From the NCBI GenBank assembly GCA_000277445.1, contig AJWJ01000334.1, positions 1 to 25,629 on the forward strand: 25,629 nucleotides of DNA, written 5' to 3'. Below the pieces are notes generated by a model. The model saw nothing but the letters and a program-made list of their open reading frames with translations. It was not told where the DNA came from and did no database searches. This document shows positions 18,402 to 25,629 of this stretch, piece after piece. The position numbers were made by a program, and so were the translations under genes. Origin of the DNA: Polysphondylium violaceum. Lineage: Eukaryota; Evosea; Eumycetozoa; Dictyosteliales; Dictyosteliaceae. How positions within the stretch are numbered: position 1 is the first letter of the stretch; each line of letters opens with the position of its first letter.

Positions 18402-21166
18402 ATGATGTTAATGATGGAAATGAATACTAGTGATAAATTAAATAGTAATAATAGTATTGTTGATAACAGGGAACTCAATAGTAATACTACTCATAATAAT
18501 AATATGTCAACCGAGGAGATATTTGTCGAGAATAATAATAAAATTAAAAATAGTACTAATAATAATGAAACAATTATCGAATTAAAAAATGTTTCAACTT
18601 CACTAAGTTCATCATTTTCCTCACTCGGTTCTCATATGAACTCCATGACCAACAATAGTGTTGTAAATAATACAAACAACACTAATAATGGAAACTATGG
18701 TTCTCCCACATCAAATAGTAAGTTTGTTGGAAATCAACCTACAGATATTCATAATATTCATCATAAACATGTATCATATATTACTTCACAACCTTCATCC
18801 CTATCCTCATCATCATCATCATTATCTGCCTCACCCTCTGTACTAAATAATAACGATCAATCATCATCAAAATTATCTAAAACCCACCATCTATCAAATA
18901 CCATTATTTCTCGTAATGATAAATTAGAGTCTTTGAGAGGTCCCATTATTCTCCAAACTTTTGTATTATATGCCTTTTTCCTTATAGTTATTGGAAGCGC
19001 TGAGGGAACTAGTTGGTCACCAGAGATTAGAGTATCCAATTTTGTACCATGTAAATATTGTTAATTATTTAAATCATTTTATTAAATTATTAACCAATTA
19101 ATAATATAGATTGTATTATTTGTATTGTATTATTAGAAATTAATCGTTTACATAGAGAACCATTAATGAGAGTTATATTTCCATTATATTCTTCAAATAT
19201 TCCATTTTGTTATATGTGTATTTTTTCCAGAGAAGCTCGTAAGTTTTTTAAATTTAATTTATATTGACAATTACAAATTTATTAACCAAATTTATTATTT
19301 TAGATGTATTGATTGCTTTATTATTTTTTTGTTCTTGTTTATGTATATTTATTCAAAGTGGTGTACCAAAACTTCGAAAACATATAATTATATTTATTAT
19401 TGTATTTATGATAAACTATGCATGTTGTTTATTATTTATGGAATGGTTTTATATTGATACCACTGGTAAACAACCTTATAGAGGTAGAGTGTTAAATCCA
19501 AAAATTCATTGGGGCGAAGAATCAACTATACTAGTTAGTATGGCATTATTAGGTTGTACATTTTTAGTTTTGGAAAAATTTATAAAATCTTATGGTAAAT
19601 GTGTATTGGAGCAATTTAATCAAATTAAAGCACTAGAGATAGAAAAGGAAAAATTAGAAAGTGAAATTAAAATTATTAATCTAAGTAAAATGGATTTAGG
19701 TACACCATTAGATAAATCAATGGTGATTTTAAGAAAAATGTTAAAAAATACTGGTATGTTTATATCTCTAATTGAAAGAATAATTTAAATGACACTAATA
19801 TTTAATTTTAAACATAGAATCTGAATCAAACAAAAAACAATTGGTTAAAGTTTTATCTGTATTGAGTTCAAATAAATTATATGATCCGGATTTTGATGCA
19901 AATCGTAAGTAAAATAATATTCAGTATTTTACTCATTTATACATATTAATCAACAATTAATTAATTTAAATAGAAGTTGATGATGCTGAGGTTTATTCTT
20001 GGTTACAATCAATGATAAATAGAGATGTACTTGGTAATCAAATTATGATTGAATTACCAAATAGATTAAATTCCTCAAGACATTTAATTTCTCCAAATAA
20101 TAGAAACAACAAGAGAGATACTATATATGAAAAGAATATTGAAGATCTTATTGGATCAAATATATTGGAATGGAGTTTTCCAATTTTTAAAATCTATAAT
20201 CTTACCGAAGGCACTCCTTTATTACATGTGTCTATGTATTTGTTTTCCAGACACAAATTCTTTCAAAAATTCAATATCAATGAAGAAACATTCAAATTAT
20301 TTATCCAAGAAGTGGAGGCAGGATACGAGTCTCAAAATCCCTACCACAATTCTACTCATGCCACCGATGTATTGCAAAATACAAATTATTTCATAGAGAA
20401 AGCATTGTTTAGATATGTTAGTGATTTAGAGATATTTTCAATGCTCTTGTCTGCCATTGTACATGATTATAAACACCCGGGATTCAATAATACCTTTCAA
20501 ATTAATACAAAATCATCATTGGCATTAAAGTACAACGATAGATCAGTGTTGGAAAACTACCATATTTGCCAAGCATTCAAATTAATCAATCAGCCCAATG
20601 GTATTTTGTCCAATATGAGTGAACCACAAAAAAGAGAAGTCAGAGATCTAGCCATTAATCTCGTTCTCTCAACCGATATGGCCAACCATTTTGATTTAGT
20701 TGGCAAGTTTAAGAGTAAACTTAATGGCACCAACGGATTTGCTTGTTTAGATAAAAAGGATAAACTCTTGTTAATGCAAATTGCCATTAAATGTGCCGAT
20801 GTATCTAATCCCTCCAAGCCATGGGATCTATATAAAGAATGGGCAGATCGTGTGATGGAAGAGTTTTACCGACAAGGCGATGAAGAGAGAAAACGTGGTA
20901 TGGATATCTCTGCATTTATGGACAGAAATAAACCAGCCACCACTAAATGTCAAATCAGCTTTATCAATCTTTTTGTCGATCCTCTCTATGAAATGTGGAC
21001 TACACAATTCCCAGAATTTAAACAATGTCACTCGAATGTAAAATCCAATTTAGCCGTATGGGAAGCTGAAATGAATACAACTTCACTTACCATTGTGCCA
21101 GTCGTTACCGCTCCTACTACTCCCGTTCTAACATCCACTCCAGTTGTTGCTGTAGCTGTAAAATAA
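18402..21166 (+). CDS. pde4: membrane-anchored class I cyclic nucleotide phosphodiesterase (Pde4-like)
   Basis: My model is five exons, 18402-19050, 19110-19238, 19304-19753, 19818-19904 and 19974-21166, each junction phase 1, giving 835 residues. Residues 1-180 are N/S/T-rich. Hydrophobic segments lie near 181-200, 217-227 (weak), 261-279, 285-306 and 333-352, then a coiled coil (about 358-385, QIKALEIEKEKLESEIK). The catalytic domain (about 500-800) holds the class I metal motif: YHNSTH (H563, H567), HDYKHPGFNN (H602, D603, H606) and CADVSNPSKPW (D714). The purine-binding glutamine is Q765 in TTKCQISFI. It hydrolyses a cyclic nucleotide, most likely cAMP. In D. discoideum, Pde4 is a surface class I enzyme acting on extracellular cAMP, and I assign this gene to it on architecture alone. 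The four or five membrane segments seen here exceed the two I recall for Pde4, so topology is open. Upstream GBF-like boxes fit developmental control. Confidence 0.82.
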
Positions 21167-22933
21167 ATTTAAAACAAACACCAATCAATGATTGATACTG
21201 CTATATCATCCCACATTCTATTTTTGACTTTTTTTTTTATTATCTTGATTTCATGATTGAATCGATTGGGAGTGACTTAATAACCTGATCTAGTCAGTCG
21301 GTCAAACATAAAAATGAAAATAAAGAATAATATTATTCACATCTTAATTTGGATACTCTATTTTCAAAAAACATACAACCCCCTCTTAATATAGATCATG
21401 TGACATTCAGAGTCACTCTATTACTTGGTGTAGATTGTCCCACACAATTTTTAAAAAAAATATTTGGTTTTTAACACTTAAAAGGGTTTGCATATCTTAA
21501 ACAAGATTAATTTATTGCATTCTCAAAACAAGAGATGAATGAATCAATGTCTTTTGATTCCAAAAATAACAAGCACTAGCAGTAGTGTTAGAGGGGGTGG
21601 TAACTCAAATTATTTTTAATCAGATGTGTGTGTGAACTTAATAGTCTGCACCTTTAAAATCTATGTATTTAACTCATATTCAAGAGGAATGGGATAGAGC
21701 ATAACAGTATAGCAGTAGTGCACATAGCACTGCACTGCAATTTTTACTTGTATGTATGATAAAAGTAGTTTTACTAGACACATATACACATATATCTATC
21801 TCTTTAATGTATGATTGAAATCAGTATATTCATTACTATAATCAAGTTGTGTATTGTTTAATATTCATCGATTTATGATCTTTATTTTTAGTGTTTGGTG
21901 GTGTTTTGGTCCCCCACCCCTACAAATAGTCTGTAGCGTTTATTGTTTTGAAAAGGTGTTGATTTTCCCCCAACACACGATTTACACACAAGATTTTCAC
22001 ACTACTTTTTTTTGTTTTTATTTGTTTTCAGTACCTAATAAGTTTAGAGCACCATACATTTTGGTGTCTTGTGTTGGTGGTTGTTTCAACATTTGAACCA
22101 CACTCAATCCAACTCTCCCAAATCAATTTTTTCTTACAAAAAAGATCACACACTTTCTGTTTAAACATCCAATACCATTATTATGGGGTGTGTATGTTGA
22201 AAAGAAAAAAATGAATATAATATGATGATGATGATTAAGGTAGATATTTTTTTACTGTTTTAAACAAAATCTGCCTTTTTAATCCTTTTATATACATATA
22301 ATACATTTAAATATTGTAAAAGTCGACTTATCCTAGTTTTAATGTTTTTTGTCGATTAGCCTTTTATTGATTTATTCAGTATAAAAAACTTTTTTTTTCT
22401 TTTTATTGTTTTTATTGTAAACTAAAAAGTATTATTCTTATTATATTTATTACTACTCTTAATAAAATAAACCCTAAACACTCACCAATAAAAATAGTCT
22501 GGATTATTGTTGAAAATCATATTAATTAATACATCTCACTATTGTCATTAAAGTATTTTTTAATCCATCCTTTTCTCCAACCCCTTCCATTTCTCGTTTT
22601 TTACCTATTTTATCAATCCATCCACCCACCCACTCTGTCTATTGTGTATTAGATTTTTTTTTTTTTTAAAGTTCAATCAACACCACACACTGATTTCTAT
22701 TTTATACTCACCCAAAAATAAATCCAAAACCCAATTTAATTTTTTTGTATTATTATCAACATCACCAAAATACACTTACACTTTTTTATTTTTCATTATT
22801 CTATCTTTTAATCTTTTTTTATTTATTTTATTTATTATTATTAACATCAATTTTAAATATCTTTATTTCCTCAGATATATATCTTTTTTTCTTTTGTTTT
22901 TAAAAAAGATTTAAAGTAAAATCGAACTTAAAA
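21167..22933. other. long intergenic region
   Basis: This 1.77-kb region between two plus-strand genes holds AT-rich DNA with oligo-T and oligo-C blocks. I see a small bulged hairpin at 21712-21738 (GCAGTAGTGC opposite GCACTGCACTGC). The open frames at 21854-22096 and 22642-22914 are low-complexity F/Y/L-rich readings of T-rich leader DNA and are not credible genes. The C-rich blocks at 22560-22640 and the T-rich stretch before 22930 look like the promoter and leader of the next gene. Confidence 0.5.
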
Positions 22934-24704
22934 ATGTCAGAACCATCTGAAATTGATTTTAATAATAGTAGTATTATAAATATAAATAATACTAATGTAA
23001 TAAATAATAATAATAATAATAACAATAATAATACAAATAATAATGGTAATATTAAATTTATTTTAATTAATTAAATTTAAATTTATATTAATATTTAAAG
23101 TTAATAATTAAATAGAGTCAACAATGTCATTTAGTGTAAAAGACCATCAAAATTCATTTTCACCACCACCAACAGTAATACCAAATATAAGTGAAACTAT
23201 TGGAAATGCATTACCATCAATATCTAGAAATAATATAAATTCAAGTTCAGGAAACTTAATTTTGGACAATAATGATTCTTTGGCATCAGCCTTACAAAAT
23301 TCAAATGTATCATCATCATCACCCTATTTTTCAACAAAAACATCAATGAATGAAATTATTCATTTTGCCAAAGCGCCATCTCCTTCTGCATTGTTTTTTA
23401 GAATTGTTGTATCATGGCTATTTGGTTTGGTGTGTCAGGTTGTTTTAATGCTTTTCAATCCATCACATCCTATGCAATTCATTTGGGGTGTGTTGTGTAT
23501 TGGGTGTGGTATGACTGCTGCTTTTGCCATTACTTGGAGTTCTTTGTTGTTGAAATTTAAAATTACATTTTTAATTACATTTGCCACCACAATCTATTGG
23601 GTAGGCACACCTATTACATGGCAAATCCTCTATGTCATTGATATGTATCCACCACCCATTGGTGTATTTACATGTATTTTCCCATTTGAAGGTTTATCGT
23701 TGGTATTGGTGGTTATGTTGATTCCTCGTCTCCTCAGAAATCAACCAGGTTTTAGAAAAAAGGTTATCACTGCATTCTCCTCATTGATTGCTCCTTATCT
23801 CAGTTTTGTAAGTGGACTTATTTATTTCAGACTCTTTCAGTTCTCTACAAATATTGGTCGTATCCTATTACCCCCAGCCTACACTGTCATTATGAAGATT
23901 ATTCAATTGGGTCTCGATATTATTTGTGTACGTTGTGCTCACAGTGGTTCCAATTTATTGATTATAATTGGTAGAATTATCGCTTCCTATTATAGTTTTG
24001 CTGTACTTTCTTTTATTAATAATCCCGTGTCTGTGGTTTCTGTCGTTTTATCTAAACTTGGTTTACATATTTTCATGTCTTTGTTTATGATTTTCCCTCA
24101 AGTCGAGACCAAAATGATGTCATATCTTCCACAATCTTTTATTGGTTGGAAAACAAAGTTTGAAAAGGGTAATCAAGAAAACAACGCAATTTCTACCACT
24201 GTTGATGGTGCCAATATCGTTGAAAATCCATTTGATAAGATGGCAATGGAAACTGACCCTCAATTTACAAAAATTCACATCAAAGGCACCAATCTTTGGT
24301 TCTCTATGTTTTCAGATTTATTGGCCATTATTATGGCGGTGACAGTTTACACCATGGGCAATTATGGTCCAACAAAATTACATTACACTCAAATGTTTCC
24401 ATTCCGTTTTGATGAACAATTGTTTTTTAATTTTTTAAAATATCTTGGAATTTGTTTTATTTCCCTATTTATTGCCTATGGTTTAATTTGGATAATTTTA
24501 AATTATATTATAAAGACTTTGGAACTCAAAAGAATTGTTAGTCTTATTAGTGTAAATTGGTATCCATTAAATCACTTTTATGTTAGCTGTATTAATTTTA
24601 TGATGGGTTATGTGATTGTAGTAGTAGCTATGATGCCTGATCTATTCTCTATTCCTGGTATTGATTTTTGGAATGTGGCAACAAAATTAAAAAAAAAAAA
24701 ATAA
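22934..24704 (+). CDS. multi-pass membrane protein of unknown family (2 exons)
   Basis: My model is exon 1 22934-23045 and exon 2 23116-24704, giving 566 residues; the 70-nt intron (GTAATA...AATAG) is in phase 1 and restores a start MSEPSEIDF, preceded by AAAA. Residues 1-125 are N/S-rich and presumably cytosolic, including a poly-N run from AAT repeats. About 9-11 hydrophobic segments follow from residue 130 (for example FRIVVSWLFGLVCQVVLML, SLVLVVMLIPRLL, GICFISLFIAYGLIWIIL), with a polar loop at about 370-425. The end is basic (KLKKKK), which could be an ER-retrieval-like signal, although poly-A slippage could also create it. No transporter or receptor signature is recognised. Motifs such as PPPIGVFTCIFPFEG and MPDLFSIPGIDFW would help a profile search. 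It could be a lineage-specific transporter, scramblase or receptor-like protein. Confidence 0.8.
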
Positions 24705-24796
24705 AAAAAATTTATCAATGTAAACTATTTCGTAAATGTATTCATATAAGCATAAAATAGGAATTTTACATATTAAATATTTTACACAAATAAAGT

Positions 24797-24949
24797 TTAA
24801 AGATAAATATATAAAGTTGTGTAAAGTGTGCCAACTAATATGCCAGTAGTTCTTTCATCCACGCTATTGGTAAATGTTACAAAATCATTCACTAACTTTG
24901 CTTCAATAATATCTGCATTGTTGTGATGTTTGTCAGTTGTGCATGGTAA
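24797..24949 (-). pseudogene. coding relic A (C-terminal fragment, unknown family)
   Basis: The minus strand reads CTTDKHHNNADIIEAKLV, then NDFVTFTNSVDERTTGILVG and a closing YIYL before TAA (24799-24797). Composition and the lack of stops look coding. No start or plausible upstream splice acceptor is seen, so it is either a terminal exon or a relic. It resembles relic B (24797 copy NADIIEAK against NANIMDQN; GILVGTLYTTL against ALIGMIFKAL). Confidence 0.4.
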
Positions 24950-24952
24950 TTA
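24928..24952 (+). repeat. 25-bp inverted repeat, left copy
   Basis: GTTTGTCAGTTGTGC followed by ATGGTAATTA is the exact reverse complement of 25414-25438. The outer span is 511 bp. No target-site duplication is evident beside the arms. See the findings for the microinversion reading. Confidence 0.9.
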
Positions 24953-25064
24953 AGTCATCCCAAAAAATTTTAATAAAATATGCATTTGCCTACATTCAAG
25001 ATATCTAATATGGTAATTTGTGTATGTTTGCAATGGGTGAATAAAAACGAATGAATGTTTATTT

Positions 25065-25445
25065 TTATAATTTTAAAGCTTTGAAAATCATGCCAATTAA
25101 TGCGCAATCATTAACATGAGGATTTCCATCCATTACAAAATAATCTTATTCAATTCAATTCCAGATGATTATGTTCATTAGTATGTAGATTTATTCCTAT
25201 TACAATATTTATCATTCATTCCAACCTTTAATACCAACGACATTAGCCATTGTTACTGTTCACATCCGATACTTATGAAAATCCAAATAATTCGGGTGTG
25301 AAAAATTATTTGCTTGATTATATAGGAGAATCGACCTTCCATATGGCGAATAGATTAAGAAATCATAGAGAGCTTTAACATTTTGATCCATGATGTTTGC
25401 ATTGCATTGTACATAATTACCATGCACAACTGACAAACAAATAAA
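25065..25445 (-). pseudogene. coding relic B (related to relic A, two open pieces)
   Basis: The minus strand holds two coding-like pieces. The upstream one (25445-25263) reads VVHGNYVQCNANIMDQNVKA, then LYDFLIYSPYGRSILL and NFSHPNYLDFHKY; TTTGTTTGTCAG just before VHGN would be a good splice acceptor. The downstream one (25145-25065) reads DYFVMDGNPHVNDCALIGM and ends FKALKL before TAA. Their relative order matches the two halves of relic A, so A and B look like tandem copies of one gene end. I found no clean in-phase intron joining the two pieces, which points to decay. The family is not recognised. Confidence 0.4.
25414..25438 (-). repeat. 25-bp inverted repeat, right copy
   Basis: This is the exact inverted partner of 24928-24952. 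It lies at the upstream edge of coding relic B, next to the ACAATGCA sequence that relic A also has beside its copy. Confidence 0.9.
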
Positions 25446-25629
25446 TCATTAGTTTAATATACCTAAATAATAAGATTGATATAAATAAATAGTTTGGCAT
25501 TCAAGAGGAATGCGCAAACAGAAGAAGTTAATAAGTGTTCGGTTGGAGTATTGAGTAACTGATAAAGGAGTTAGTGGTTAATTAATAAAGAGGTTAATGA
25601 ATAACTGCTAGATGTGTAGCATCATAGTA
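25446..25629. other. no recognised feature
   Basis: This is AT-rich sequence up to the window edge. On the minus strand the last 33 bases read YYDATHLAVIH and then a stop, which is too short to interpret. Confidence 0.4.

Noticed and set aside
21678-21691. 14-base sequence ATTCAAGAGGAATG repeated at 25499-25512
   Set aside because: About one such repeated 14-mer is expected by chance in a window of this size, and flanking similarity does not extend.
22642-22914. 90-codon F/L/I-rich frame
   Set aside because: It is translated T-rich leader sequence with no domain, directly upstream of a well-supported gene.
24928-25438. 511-bp transposon with 25-bp terminal inverted repeats
   Set aside because: No target-site duplication is visible at the arms, the interior reads as host-like coding relics, and one arm lies inside a relic frame. 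A genome search could revive the idea.
1-25629. tRNA, rRNA or CRISPR elements
   Set aside because: I looked for B-box-like GTTCGA patterns, ribosomal motifs and spaced direct repeats on both strands and found none that hold up.

Overview
The window looks like nuclear DNA of a dictyostelid social amoeba. The reasons are AT-rich, homopolymer-laden intergenic DNA, short AT-rich introns (about 60-125 nt, GTAAG/GTATG to TAG/CAG), TAA stops at nearly every gene, poly-N/poly-Q/poly-S/T tracts, and gene families typical of the group: a ComC-type EGF/TIG surface protein, a membrane-anchored class I cAMP-type phosphodiesterase, and decayed FNIP-repeat sequence. Coding DNA is less AT-rich than in D. discoideum by eye, so a group 1/2 species (Cavenderia or Polysphondylium-like) is a better guess. 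That is an inference only.

Layout, left to right: (1) the 3' end of an acidic, probably nuclear/nucleolar protein gene (1-776, +). (2) A ComC-like surface protein in three exons (959-5114, +), whose signal-peptide exon I found upstream. (3) Two tandem minus-strand genes for bacterial-type succinylglutamate desuccinylase (AstE; 5197-6183 and 6428-7432), with a 41-bp near-perfect palindrome and a G-tract between them. (4) A BCS1-type mitochondrial AAA chaperone (7974-9251, +). (5) A two-exon gene for an 83-residue, probably mitochondrial, protein (9373-9688, -). (6) A three-exon RNase P/MRP Rpp20 (Pop7) homologue with an RGG tail (9991-10786, +). (7) A possible 28-residue microprotein gene (11040-11250, -). 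(8) A 1738-residue PARP-family protein in three exons (11445-16802, +) that joins BRCT, WGR, PARP regulatory and H-Y-E catalytic domains to a nucleotidyltransferase-like fold and ankyrin repeats. (9) A gene-poor stretch with a decayed FNIP-like relic and two G-box-like motifs (16803-18401). (10) A five-exon membrane-anchored class I phosphodiesterase, probably pde4 (18402-21166, +). (11) A two-exon multi-pass membrane protein of unknown family (22934-24704, +). (12) Two related minus-strand coding relics (24797-25445), in which a 25-bp segment lies in opposite orientations.

The genes do not form a single pathway. Two themes recur. Surface and cAMP biology (ComC-like protein, phosphodiesterase with GBF-like boxes) fits the social life cycle. 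Nucleotide and RNA transactions (PARP/NTase fusion, RNase P subunit) fit nuclear function. The most unusual items are the PARP-NTase-ankyrin fusion and the tandem bacterial-type astE pair, which suggests horizontal transfer followed by duplication and divergence of one active-site loop. Exon models were built by eye from splice sites and reading phase; none has been checked against transcripts.
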